From positions 372,001-436,000 of the forward strand of contig NZ_RZNC01000001.1 of the NCBI RefSeq assembly GCF_004078655.1: 64,000 nt of DNA, in the 5' to 3' direction. Under the pieces are notes generated by a model. That model saw only the letters and a list, made by a program, of their open reading frames with translations. It had not been told where the DNA came from and made no database searches. Source of the DNA: Labedella populi (GTDB lineage: Bacteria; Actinomycetota; Actinomycetes; Actinomycetales; Microbacteriaceae). The position numbers and the translations under genes are program-made. How positions within the stretch are numbered: position 1 is the stretch's first letter; each line of letters opens with the position of its first letter. This document shows positions 42,348 through 51,395 of this stretch, one piece after another.

Positions 42348-43538
42348 TCAGATGGCGGGCGCGGCGAGGTGGGAGAGGGCGAGCGCAGCGAGGGCCGCGG
42401 CCTGGTCGCCGAGCACGGAGTCGTCGAAGAGCACACGCGGGGAGTGGTTGTAGGCGACCGTCGTGGAGTCCAGCTCACGCGGGGTCGTCTGCAGGAAGAT
42501 GAACGTTCCGGGCACTTCGTGCAGCACGAAGGAGAAGTCCTCGCTGCCCATCCGCGGTACGGCCATCGTCTCCACGCGGCCGGGCCCGAACGTGTCGCTG
42601 AGGGTCATCATCGCCGCAGCGGTGGTACCGGGGTCGTTCGCCGTGACGGGGTAGATCGTCTCGAACCGCACCTCGGCCCGGCACCGATGCGCCGATGCGA
42701 TTCCGGACGCGATCCGCTCCGTCTCGATCGCGAGGGTCTCGAGCGCCTCGTCGGAGAGCGCCCGAACGGTCGCCCCGAGGCTCGCCGAGTCGGGGATGAC
42801 GTTGATCGCTTCGCCCGCGGACAGCTGCGTCACGGTGAGCACCACGGGATCGAACACGCTGAAGCGCCGTGTCACCATCGACTGCAGCGCGGAGACCGTC
42901 TCGGTGAGCGCCGGCACGGGGTCGAACGCGCTCGACGGCTGAGAACCGTGACCGCCTTCACCGACCATGCGGATGCGGAGGGTGCTCGACGACGCCATCG
43001 CCGGACCCGACCGCATGGAGAAGACGCCGTTCGGGCCGGGGATCACGTGGATGCCGTAGGCGGCGACCGGTCGCGTTCCTGCTGCATCGAGCACGCCCTC
43101 GTCGATCATGATCTTCGCGCCGCCGTAGCCCTCTTCGCCGGGCTGGAACATGAAGATCACCGAGCCGTGGAGCTCGTCGCGGCGGGCGGCGAGCAGTCGG
43201 ACGGCGCCGACGAGTCCCGACGTGTGAAGATCGTGACCGCACGCGTGCATCGCACCGTTCGTCGAGGCGAAGGGGAGGCCGGTCTCCTCCCGGACGGGGA
43301 GACCGTCCATGTCGCCGCGCAGGAGCACCGTCGGCCCCTCGTGCGCACCTCGTAGGACCGCCACGATCGAGGTCGTCGCGGTTCCGGTCGTGATCTCGAG
43401 GCCGAGGCCCTCGAGCTCGGCGAGCACGGTCGCTTGCGTCTTCGGCAGCTGCAGGCCGACTTCCGGAGCGGCGTGGAGCTTCCGGCGGAGGGCGACGAGG
43501 TCCGGCAGGAGTGCGTTGGAGTCCGCGGTGATCGACAT
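42348..43538 (-). CDS. M20-family amidohydrolase/peptidase
   Basis: A 396-residue metal-dependent amidohydrolase of the hippurate/N-acyl-amino-acid hydrolase group. LRRKLHAAPEVGLQLPKTQ opens the domain, and the metal and catalytic residues appear in VLLRGDMDGLPV, MHACGHDLHTSGLVGA, FQPGEEGYGGAKIMI and GSEDFSFVLHEVPG. The ATG at 43538 gives the usual short lead (MSITADSNALLPDLVALRRKLH). The exact acyl amino acid is unknown. Confidence 0.92.
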   Translation of the reverse strand: MSITADSNALLPDLVALRRKLHAAPEVGLQLPKTQATVLAELEGLGLEITTGTATTSIVAVLRGAHEGPTVLLRGDMDGLPVREETGLPFASTNGAMHACGHDLHTSGLVGAVRLLAARRDELHGSVIFMFQPGEEGYGGAKIMIDEGVLDAAGTRPVAAYGIHVIPGPNGVFSMRSGPAMASSSTLRIRMVGEGGHGSQPSSAFDPVPALTETVSALQSMVTRRFSVFDPVVLTVTQLSAGEAINVIPDSASLGATVRALSDEALETLAIETERIASGIASAHRCRAEVRFETIYPVTANDPGTTAAAMMTLSDTFGPGRVETMAVPRMGSEDFSFVLHEVPGTFIFLQTTPRELDSTTVAYNHSPRVLFDDSVLGDQAAALAALALSHLAAPAI

Positions 43539-43689
43539 CGAGTGGGGTCCCTTCGGTGATTCCCCAATGCTTCCACACCCCAGGCCGTCGCTGCGGGCCG
43601 CGAGAGGATGACCGCGATGCGCGGCTGTCTCCGTCTCGAGGCCCGGAGGGTCGACGAAAGCCGGCACATCGGCGGCTGCGGGGCCGGGG

Positions 43690-46600
43690 TCAGGCGAGGG
43701 TGAGGATCACCGCCCGAGGGCTGAGGCGCGGGATCTCGACGGTGACCGTGGTGCCCGATACGGTGAGCGGCTCACGCTCCTCGCCGAGGAACGTCGCCGC
43801 TGCAGCGGACGCGATACCGCCGGGGACCGCGACGTCCACACTCACGGGAGCGTCGACGAACGACTGCAGGCGCACCAGCAGCCGCCCACCTCCGAGGGAG
43901 TGAACGGCGACGAGCTTCACTCGTGCGTCGCTCACCGCGAGAAGGGACCTCTCGGCGGGCGCATCCGCTTCAGTCGAGCGGGCGTTCGCCTGCACGACGA
44001 GGGGTGGGTGGACGAGCGCGGCGCTCGTTGCGACCGCGATCTCCTCCACAAAGCCGGACGCCGAGGGCGAGCCCGACGTGGAGGATTCCGCTGGGCGGAC
44101 GCCGATCGCGTAGGAGAACGTCGCCTCGAAGGCCTGCCGGGTGGGGAAGTTGGTGTCCCACACGTTGTTGTGGACCCACGAAAGGATCGTGCCCGGCTCG
44201 TACGGCGACGTGCTCGCGGGGAACGGCGCGTACGGCAGTGCGATCACGCCGCGCTCGACGAGCGGGACGTCCTTCGTGACCCACGCGACGGCGCCGTCCG
44301 CCGACTCCACCGTGACCCAGTCGCGGACCGCGCGCATGTGCTGCGGGGCTCCGGGGACGTGCTCGAGACCGTCGCCCGTGACGCCGCCGCTCACCTCGTA
44401 CCGCACGACCGGGTCGTCTCCCGCGAACGGGAAAGCGAAGAACGCGCTCTCCTTCGCGTCCGTCATGTCCTTCGCGATGCGGTTCTCGATGACGAGGGCC
44501 GGCTCGCCGTGCCGCAGCCGCAGAGTCACGCGCACCCACTCGGCTCCCGCCGCCGGGTACTCGTAGACGAGCCGCTCCTCCACGGCGTCCGACTCGCGCT
44601 CGATGAGCGCGGCGGGACGCGCGCGCCACCGGTCGCCGAGCAGTTCGAGTTCCTCGGAGGTGGACGTCTTGTTCGACTGGTGGTTGAAGCCGCCGGCGCT
44701 CGTGTACAGGTCGTAGATGTACTCGTTGCCGCCGAAGAGCGAATCCGGGTTGAGGAGCTCGCGGCCCGTCGACAGTTCGACGATCGACGCGATCCGGGAC
44801 ATCGAGAGGTCGACGTGCACGCGGAGGTGCTCGTTCTCGAGCACGAGCGGATCGGCGACAAACGTCGATGCCGCTGCCGCCGACTCGGGATCACCGTCCG
44901 TCGTGCGCAGATCGATGCGCACGAAACCGACGGAAGGGAGGGATCGCACCCGCGCCGTGACGAACCGGCCCGCCTCGCGGTGCTCGTGGTTGCTCTGCGC
45001 CTCCTCCACGTAGGGGAGGGACTCGCCCGTCCGCCCGTCGTGAAGGGTGAACGCCGTGCCCATCGGCACCGTGCTCTCCCGCACGAAGATCCTCACGGCG
45101 GTGTCGCGTTCGATCGCCGTCGTGTTGACGGCGTAGAAGCTCGCGCGCGCACCGTCCGCTACCCCGAGGTCCGCTCCGAGGAATGCCGAGGCGCGCTCGA
45201 GGTACTCGCCGGCCGTCTGCTGCGCGACGATCGAGTTCGCGACCTTCCACTGCCACTGCACCTCGCCCGAGTCGAAGCCGTGGTCGGAGAACCGCCACGA
45301 GTTTCCCGCGCCCCACGTGTGCTCGTTGAACATCGAGATCGTGCGGTAGGTGTCCTCCGACTGCTCGGCCTCGCCGGGGAGATCGGCGCCGGTGACGAGT
45401 GCACGCACGGCGGACACGGTCTGCGCGTCCGTCACCTTCGCTTGCGCGTCGCGCACGAGGGTCATCGGGTATGCGGCCGATCCGACGCCCTCGACCCACC
45501 AGTCGCCCCAGTCGCCCTCGAACGTCTGGATCTCGTCGCCGAGGCGCTTCTCCGCGTCCTCGAAGAAGTCGGCGTTCGTGGAGATGCGGATGGTCGGAGA
45601 GAGCCACGTCTCGTTCCACTCGCGGGCGATGTCCGCTGCACGACGGCGGGCTGGGGCGTTGTCGCCCACGAAGCCCTGCGTCCTGAGGTGGACGATGTCC
45701 CACGGGTACGGCGTGCGATCGACGGCGTGCGAGGTGCCGTGCCAGCCGAAGACTCCGGGCGGGAAGGGGTACGGGTTCGCCGCGAGCGACTCGAGGTAGA
45801 CGGGCAGGTGGTCCTCGACGGCGGAGTAGTCCTGGTGGAAGCCGAGGAGCGGACCCTCCATGTACGCCATGCCGTGTGGGCTGTCGGTGAGCCAGACGAG
45901 GACCGACTTGCCCGACGGCGCGGCCCAGCGGAAGAGCCGGGGGAGGAGCTGCCCGCCGTTCAGTTGCGGCATCGAGCGGCCCGCCCAGTTGTGGGCCACG
46001 GCGAGGTACTTCACGTCGTTCTCGGCGAGGGCGTCGGGCAGACCGACGACCGTGCCGGGGACGTCGGTCTGCATCGCGGACGGGATCGGGATGTCGTACT
46101 GCGCCGCGATCCGGCGCGCGGTGCGCAGCAGTTCGTGGAGTTCGTCCGTTGAACATGTGTCGGTGTGGAGGTTGTAGGGGAGCGCCGTGAGTTCTGCCCG
46201 CCCCTCGCGCACGTAGCCGACGAACTCGTCGACGAGGTGCTGCGGGCGGGACTGCGCCCAGCTCTCGAACGTGAAGATCGACTCGACGACCCAGCGGAAG
46301 CGCTCGCCGTCGAGCTCGCCCCCCGAGTCGCGCAGCAGCTCGAGAGCGGAGTCGAGGAACGAGCGCTGGTGCGCGAGCACGATCGCCTGCGGGTCGGTGT
46401 ACCCGATGTCGAAGTGGGAGTGGTGCACGACGTGGATCGTCCAGTCGCGCACGGGGAGCACGGTGAAGGTCAACTCGGTATCGGCGTCGAGTGATGGCAC
46501 GACGAGTCGCATGACGGTGTCCGACTCGACGGCCGGCACGAAGAGGCGGTAGGCGCCGCGGGGGCCGTCCTCGACCCGGACGTCGACGTCCTCGCCGTCC

Positions 46601-46914
46601 ACGGTGCGGAGGGTGAGTCCGTTCACGTCGATGACGGTCGAGTCGTCGGTGGTCCCGGCCTCGACGTCGAGGGCGATCCCGCCGTGCTGCACCGCGGATC
46701 CGAGCGAGATGGGGCGGTGGATGTCGCCGATCTCGAGGCGGATCGCCTGCTCGCGCGCGCCGTCGCGCCCGGCGCGGACGAGCTGTTCCGGGATTACGCG
46801 GACGTTCTCGCCACCGACGACCTCCGTCGCTGCGGCGGCCGAGGAGAAGAGTCCCGCTCGTGCTCCCGTGTCGGTCCATGGTCGGGCGGCGATGAGTGCC
46901 TTTACCTTGCTCAT
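43690..46914 (-). CDS. GH38-family alpha-mannosidase
   Basis: A 1,074-residue glycoside hydrolase without a signal peptide, hence cytoplasmic. The catalytic domain starts with the zinc-site motif HHSHFDIGYTD (164-174) and contains MQTDVPGTVVGLPDALAEN and RFRWVVESIFTFESWAQ. The beta-sandwich GH38 carboxyl domains follow (LENEHLRVHVDLSMSRIASIVELSTGRELL and beyond). An extra amino-terminal beta region of about 155 residues precedes the catalytic domain. It overlaps the isomerase gene by ATGA, so both belong to one operon. It would release mannose from imported mannosides, with the linkage undetermined. Confidence 0.9.
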   Translation of the reverse strand: MSKVKALIAARPWTDTGARAGLFSSAAAATEVVGGENVRVIPEQLVRAGRDGAREQAIRLEIGDIHRPISLGSAVQHGGIALDVEAGTTDDSTVIDVNGLTLRTVDGEDVDVRVEDGPRGAYRLFVPAVESDTVMRLVVPSLDADTELTFTVLPVRDWTIHVVHHSHFDIGYTDPQAIVLAHQRSFLDSALELLRDSGGELDGERFRWVVESIFTFESWAQSRPQHLVDEFVGYVREGRAELTALPYNLHTDTCSTDELHELLRTARRIAAQYDIPIPSAMQTDVPGTVVGLPDALAENDVKYLAVAHNWAGRSMPQLNGGQLLPRLFRWAAPSGKSVLVWLTDSPHGMAYMEGPLLGFHQDYSAVEDHLPVYLESLAANPYPFPPGVFGWHGTSHAVDRTPYPWDIVHLRTQGFVGDNAPARRRAADIAREWNETWLSPTIRISTNADFFEDAEKRLGDEIQTFEGDWGDWWVEGVGSAAYPMTLVRDAQAKVTDAQTVSAVRALVTGADLPGEAEQSEDTYRTISMFNEHTWGAGNSWRFSDHGFDSGEVQWQWKVANSIVAQQTAGEYLERASAFLGADLGVADGARASFYAVNTTAIERDTAVRIFVRESTVPMGTAFTLHDGRTGESLPYVEEAQSNHEHREAGRFVTARVRSLPSVGFVRIDLRTTDGDPESAAAASTFVADPLVLENEHLRVHVDLSMSRIASIVELSTGRELLNPDSLFGGNEYIYDLYTSAGGFNHQSNKTSTSEELELLGDRWRARPAALIERESDAVEERLVYEYPAAGAEWVRVTLRLRHGEPALVIENRIAKDMTDAKESAFFAFPFAGDDPVVRYEVSGGVTGDGLEHVPGAPQHMRAVRDWVTVESADGAVAWVTKDVPLVERGVIALPYAPFPASTSPYEPGTILSWVHNNVWDTNFPTRQAFEATFSYAIGVRPAESSTSGSPSASGFVEEIAVATSAALVHPPLVVQANARSTEADAPAERSLLAVSDARVKLVAVHSLGGGRLLVRLQSFVDAPVSVDVAVPGGIASAAAATFLGEEREPLTVSGTTVTVEIPRLSPRAVILTLA

Positions 46915-48764
46915 GTCATTCCGTTTCTGTGGTGTCGTGCGTTGCGGTGGAATCGGGTGCCCGTGCCCGTGCCCGTGCCCGTGCCCGTGCCCGTGCCCGT
47001 GCCCGTGCCGGCGACGAAGGCCTTCACTGTGGCGAGGCGCCGTCCGACGCTCTCGCCGTGGGGCCGGATCGTGTACGGGCCGACCGCGGCGGGGACGATG
47101 AAGGTCTCGGCATAGTGCACGACCCAGGGCTCGAAGGCGCCGATGGGGCTCTCGACGATCGCTTCGTCCCCCTCGACGAGGTTGAGCACGTTGACCGTGC
47201 CGTTCGTGTCGTGCTGGACCACGTCGGTGAACCAGTGCCGCCGCACGTCAATGAACTCGAACTCGTGCAGTCCTGTCCGCTCCTCGACCCAGCCGTGGCC
47301 CTCGCCGATCGGCTCGACGCGGTCGACGAGATTGCGCGTCGTCCACTCGGTGTCGCGGTCCCACTGGATGTTCGCGGCGGCGTGCTCGAGGTGGATGGGA
47401 CGGGGCCGCCCGTCGAGGCCGACGCGGCCCCAGTCGTGCATCTTGAACGTGAAGATGTAGGGCGTCGCGGAGATCTCGAGCACCATCGAGTCGGCGCCGG
47501 AGCAGTGCACGGTGCCGGCGGGGATGAGGAAGTGATCATGCTTCCGCGCCGGGAACGTGTTGACGTACGTCTCAGCGGGGAAGTCGGTGAAGCCCGTCGC
47601 TGCCGCGTGGAGGTCGGCGAGCATCGCATCGCGGTCCACGTCGGTCTTCACGCCGAGGTACACGACGGCATCGTCGGAGGCGTCGAGCAGGTAGTAGCTC
47701 TCGTCCTGCGTGTAGTGCATGCCGAACGTGTTCTGGATGTAGTCGGTGAGGGGGTGCACCTGGAGCGAGAGGTTGCCGCCGCCGACGGTGTCGAGCATGT
47801 CGAAGCGGATGGGGAACTCGGCGCCGAAGCGCGCGAAGGTCTTCTCGCCGAGGAGCTCGCGCGGGTGACGGAAGACGAGGTCGATCGCGGGGATCTCGAC
47901 CGTGTCCTCTCCCGACGCGATGAGCAGGCTGTTCTCCTCCGGGACGCAATCGAAGCCCCACGCGAAGTTGTCCTCGCCTGAGATGCCGAGGTTCTCCTTC
48001 ATCCACTGCCCGCCCCAGACGCCGGGATCGAAGAAGGGCACGACCCGGAAGGGGCGCGTGACGGCGAGTTCGAGCGCCGCGCGGAAGCCGTCGCCCGTGA
48101 GGAGCCGGGCCTCGGTGACCGAGTCGTTCGTGTCGAGCACGAAGTCGAGTCGCTCGAAGAGCGAGCGCTTGTGCCGGTCGGCGACGCGCCACTCGACGAA
48201 GAAGCCGCGCTTGACCTTTCGGATCGCGTCCTCGTCGCCGTTGCGGGCCCGCCAGTTCGGCGCGCCGGCGCGCTGCCGGCGCTGGATCTCCCAGCGGGCC
48301 AGGTCGGCGAGCACGACGACATCGAAGGGAACGGGCGCGAGCGTCGCGCCCCACCCGATGACGATGCTGCGCCCGCTCGCCGCCTCGATGTCAGCGGCAG
48401 CGCGGTCGAGTTCCGCCGGGTCGTAGAAGTCGCGCAGCGTGTGGTGACTCATGACGCCGAAGACGCGGTCGTCCGTCAGGTTGCCGTCGATGAGGGCGTC
48501 GATGCGCTCAGGGGAGAGGGCCGCGAGTTCCTCGATGTCGAAGATCGTCGCGTCCGGGAGGTGCCGCTGGATCTCGGCCCGGAGGGCGGGGAGATCGACG
48601 CCGGGGTACGTGTCGACGGCGATCGATCCGCCTTCGCCCGCTTCGGCCGCGATGCGCGCCCACGCGTCGGCGCCGCGCCGGACATCGTGTCCGTCGGGCA
48701 ACGGGATCGTCGGTCGCGGGTCGTACGCCGCCGTGCGGCGGAGCGCGGATGGGTGAGAAGCCAT
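46911..48764 (-). CDS. Class I mannose-6-phosphate isomerase-like protein with amino-terminal extension
   Basis: 617 residues, about 220 more than a usual class I isomerase. Residues from about 265 onward match the cupin isomerase: WGGQWMKENLG, zinc ligands in SLQVHPLTDYI and QDESYYLL, then IPAGTVHCSG. The first 250 residues (IAVDTYPGVDLPALRAEI, IVIGWGATLAPVPFDVVVLADLARWEIQRRQR, VKRGFFVEWRVADRHK) look like a kinase-like or regulatory domain without a clear Walker A loop. The extreme carboxyl end is nine Gly-Thr repeats followed by a His/Arg-rich tail. It would turn mannose 6-phosphate into fructose 6-phosphate. Its promoter region has a LacI-type operator at 48851. Confidence 0.85.
   Translation of the reverse strand: MASHPSALRRTAAYDPRPTIPLPDGHDVRRGADAWARIAAEAGEGGSIAVDTYPGVDLPALRAEIQRHLPDATIFDIEELAALSPERIDALIDGNLTDDRVFGVMSHHTLRDFYDPAELDRAAADIEAASGRSIVIGWGATLAPVPFDVVVLADLARWEIQRRQRAGAPNWRARNGDEDAIRKVKRGFFVEWRVADRHKRSLFERLDFVLDTNDSVTEARLLTGDGFRAALELAVTRPFRVVPFFDPGVWGGQWMKENLGISGEDNFAWGFDCVPEENSLLIASGEDTVEIPAIDLVFRHPRELLGEKTFARFGAEFPIRFDMLDTVGGGNLSLQVHPLTDYIQNTFGMHYTQDESYYLLDASDDAVVYLGVKTDVDRDAMLADLHAAATGFTDFPAETYVNTFPARKHDHFLIPAGTVHCSGADSMVLEISATPYIFTFKMHDWGRVGLDGRPRPIHLEHAAANIQWDRDTEWTTRNLVDRVEPIGEGHGWVEERTGLHEFEFIDVRRHWFTDVVQHDTNGTVNVLNLVEGDEAIVESPIGAFEPWVVHYAETFIVPAAVGPYTIRPHGESVGRRLATVKAFVAGTGTGTGTGTGTGTGTGTRFHRNARHHRNGMT
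46956..47009. repeat. Hexanucleotide microsatellite encoding Gly-Thr
   Basis: Nine tandem GGCACG units on the coding (minus) strand, only the last slightly altered. They lie in frame near the 3' end of the isomerase gene, so gain or loss of units changes tail length without shifting the frame. Confidence 0.9.
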
Positions 48765-48850
48765 GGCCTCCCTTTCGCCTGTTTCGTCGTTGAAGAGACG
48801 GGGTCGATGTGGTCGCCGGAGGGTGGTGGTCGGCGCTCGGGCCCGAAGCG

Positions 48851-48866
48851 TTGGTAACGATATCAG
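48851..48866. promoter_or_regulatory. LacI-type operator 1
   Basis: TTGGTAACGATATCAG lies 87 bases upstream of the isomerase-mannosidase operon. It shares TTGGTAACGATA with the site at 50061 and TGGTAACG with that at 55850. Confidence 0.65.
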
Positions 48867-48916
48867 TCGAGGAGCGGGTGCACCAGAGCCATCTCGCTCC
48901 GGCCACGCGGACGGCG

Positions 48917-49978
48917 TCAGAACAGGTCGCGGAGGGTGACGGGAAGCTCGAGAGTGCGTGCGTCGAGCGGCTGCGGAGCGTCCCCGAGTCGATCGAAGAG
49001 CATGGCGGCGGCACGGCGACCGAGATCACCGGCGTCGTGGTCGACGACCGACAGGCGCACGGGCGCGATGTCGGCGAAATCGAACGAATCGAAGCCCGCG
49101 ACGCGGATGTCGAGGCTCGAGGTGCCCGCAGATCCGCCGGAGCGTCGCCGCGCGACGATCGCGCGGATGGCTCCGACGGTGTTGCGGTTGTTGGCGCTGA
49201 ACACGGCGGTCGGCGGGTCAGCGAGCTCGAGGAGTTCCGTCATCGCCTGTTCGGCCGAGCCGACGTCCTGCTGCCCCACACGGATGAGCTCGTCGTCCGG
49301 CCGCAGGTCGAGTGCCTCGTGCGCGAGGGTGAAGCCCTCGAGTCGGCGCCGTCCCGTGAAGACCGATCGCTGACCGAGGTAGGCGATGCGGCGGTGTCCC
49401 TCGGCGAGGAGCGCGGCCGTCGCACCGCGGGCCCCCTCCACGTCGTCGATCAGGACCGTGTCCGCGGCCACGTCCGCGACGGCCCTCGATGCGAGCACGA
49501 GGGGAACCCCGCCGAGCCGCTCCGGCTGCAGATGGGCGGCGTCGCCTGCGCTCGACGGCACGACGATGAGTCCCTCGACGCGCCTCCCGATGAAGTCGGC
49601 GACGAGCTGCTTCTCGAGGTCGGCGTCCTCGTTCGAGTTGCCCACGAGGATGCGGCGGCCGTGGGACGAGGCGATCTCCTCGACGCCCCGCAGCATCTCG
49701 GCGTAGTACGGGTTGGCGATGTTCGTGATGGTGACGCCGACGAGCCCGGACCGGTGCCCGGGTCGGAGACTGCGCGCATTCTCGTTGCGGTGGTACCCGA
49801 GGGTCTCGACCGCCCGCGCGACCCGTTCCTGTACCTCGAGCCTGACGTTCTTGCCGCCCGAGAGGACGCGCGACACCGTCATGGGGCTGACTCCCGCCTC
49901 GAGCGCGACGTCGTGGACGGTGGGACTCGACGACCGGCGAGCGCGCGGTCTCGCGTCGTTCGGTCCGTCGGTCGTCAT
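48917..49978 (-). CDS. LacI-family transcriptional regulator
   Basis: A 353-residue repressor. The helix-turn-helix TVHDVALEAGVSPMTVSRVLSGGKNVRLEVQERV and hinge-type NENARSLRPG are followed by a periplasmic-binding-protein-like effector domain with VGVTITNIANPYYAEMLRGVEE and RVAGFDSFDFADIAPVRLSVVDHDAGDLGRRAA. It sits between the divergent mannosidase operon and the sugar ABC operon, each with a similar operator. A mannoside or mannose is the likely inducer. The ATG at 49978 is chosen because longer starts run into the promoter. Confidence 0.92.
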   Translation of the reverse strand: MTTDGPNDARPRARRSSSPTVHDVALEAGVSPMTVSRVLSGGKNVRLEVQERVARAVETLGYHRNENARSLRPGHRSGLVGVTITNIANPYYAEMLRGVEEIASSHGRRILVGNSNEDADLEKQLVADFIGRRVEGLIVVPSSAGDAAHLQPERLGGVPLVLASRAVADVAADTVLIDDVEGARGATAALLAEGHRRIAYLGQRSVFTGRRRLEGFTLAHEALDLRPDDELIRVGQQDVGSAEQAMTELLELADPPTAVFSANNRNTVGAIRAIVARRRSGGSAGTSSLDIRVAGFDSFDFADIAPVRLSVVDHDAGDLGRRAAAMLFDRLGDAPQPLDARTLELPVTLRDLF

Positions 49979-50060
49979 AGCGCCACGGTATACCGAAGCG
50001 GCCGGACCGCCGGGGAGCGGCCCTTGTGGCCCTTCGGGCGGCGTGTTACTGTGCGTGTGC

Positions 50061-50076
50061 TTGGTAACGATAACAA
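50061..50076. promoter_or_regulatory. LacI-type operator 2
   Basis: TTGGTAACGATAACAA, an imperfect palindrome, lies 61 bases upstream of the sugar-binding lipoprotein gene and 83 bases upstream of the divergent LacI gene start. It can control both. Confidence 0.7.
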
Positions 50077-50136
50077 CCGGTCCCGACCGGATGCACCTCA
50101 CCCGCCATCACATCTGCTCGAACAAGGGAGTTCAGC

Positions 50137-51387
50137 GTGAGATTCTCCAGAAGCGCCGCGGCAGCGGCAGTCCTCGTGCTCGGCGCCGCCGCGCTCTCCG
50201 GATGCTCGGCCGGGGGCGCCTCGGGCGCCGACTCCGGCGAGCTCGTTTTCATCACCGACAAGACGTGGGACTTCGACAACTTCTCGAAGGAGTCGAAGAA
50301 GGACATCGACGTCGCTCTCGAGACGACGGCGTACGCCGACCAGGAGGCTTTCCAGGCCTTCGTGAAGCAGTCCTTCCGCACCAACAAGAGCCCAGGGCTC
50401 TTCACGTGGCACACCGGCGGCCAACTCGAGGAGCTCGTCGCCGAGGATCTCGTGGCGCCCACGACCGACATCTGGACGAAAGCCGTCGAGAACGGTGACG
50501 TCGCCGAGTCCGTCCGTGACCTCTACACCGTCGACGGCGAGCAGTACTGCACACCCATCAGCGTGGACGACTGGGTCATGTACTACGACAAGCGCACGTT
50601 CGAGGAGTACGGCCTCACGGCGCCCGCCACATGGGACGAGCTCATGACGGTCTCGGACACCCTCGTCGACAACGGTGTCGCACCGTTCTGGAACGCTGGC
50701 GGCAACCCGTGGGCCTTCGTCTGGTTCCAGATCCTCGCCGCCGGCACCGACCTGGACCTCTACACGGGCCTCACGACGGGCGACGTGAAGTTCACGGACC
50801 CGGAGGTCGTCGAGGTCATGAACATCTGGCTCGACATGAAGGAGAAGGGCTACTTCACGGACCCGGGCTCGAAGGTCGCAGCCGAGACGCAGATGAAGGA
50901 TCAGGAAGTCGCGATGATCCCGTTCGGCACCTGGTACGCGAGCACCCTGACCACGGTCGGGCTCGAGAGCGGCACCGACTGGGGTGTCTTCCCGATCCCG
51001 AACGTCAATCCGGACCAGGAGACCACGCCCGTCGCGATCGAGACCGCTCCGGCATGCACGGCATCGAACTCGCCGCAGAAGGACGTCGGCCTCGAATACG
51101 CGGAGTGGTGGATGAGCTCGGAGGCGCAGACCGCGTGGAGCGAGCAGGAGGGCAACCTCCCGTACAACCCGAACGCCGAGGCATCGACCGAGGAGTTCCA
51201 GACCATCGGTGCCGAGTTCGCCGACCCGAGCTACGAGTTCTACCTGCGCTGGTACGAGGCGGCCCCCGCGCCGATCCTCACCGCATCCCTCGACCAGTTC
51301 ACGGGCTTCATGACCAACCCCGGTGACCCGACCCCGTACCTCGAAGGCATCCAGCAGGTCGCCGACGAGTACTGGGCCGGCAACTGA
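50137..51387 (+). CDS. Family 1 sugar ABC-transporter binding lipoprotein
   Basis: A 416-residue solute-binding protein. The signal peptide ends in lipobox LSGC (about 20-23). The family-1 pattern includes TWHTGGQLEELVAEDLVAPTTDIW, DDWVMYYDKRTFEEYGLTAPATWDELM, a run of Trp/Phe residues that would line a sugar site, and EVAMIPFGTWYAS. It starts at a GTG and leads the binding-protein/permease/permease operon. No ATPase gene is adjacent, so a shared MsiK-like ATPase elsewhere is expected, as is common in actinobacteria. Confidence 0.92.
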   Translation: MRFSRSAAAAAVLVLGAAALSGCSAGGASGADSGELVFITDKTWDFDNFSKESKKDIDVALETTAYADQEAFQAFVKQSFRTNKSPGLFTWHTGGQLEELVAEDLVAPTTDIWTKAVENGDVAESVRDLYTVDGEQYCTPISVDDWVMYYDKRTFEEYGLTAPATWDELMTVSDTLVDNGVAPFWNAGGNPWAFVWFQILAAGTDLDLYTGLTTGDVKFTDPEVVEVMNIWLDMKEKGYFTDPGSKVAAETQMKDQEVAMIPFGTWYASTLTTVGLESGTDWGVFPIPNVNPDQETTPVAIETAPACTASNSPQKDVGLEYAEWWMSSEAQTAWSEQEGNLPYNPNAEASTEEFQTIGAEFADPSYEFYLRWYEAAPAPILTASLDQFTGFMTNPGDPTPYLEGIQQVADEYWAGN

Positions 51388-51395
51388 CGACCGGG

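Noticed and set aside
46956-47009. Phase-variable on/off switch through the GGCACG array
   Set aside because: The unit is six bases, so slippage never shifts the frame. Only tail length can vary.
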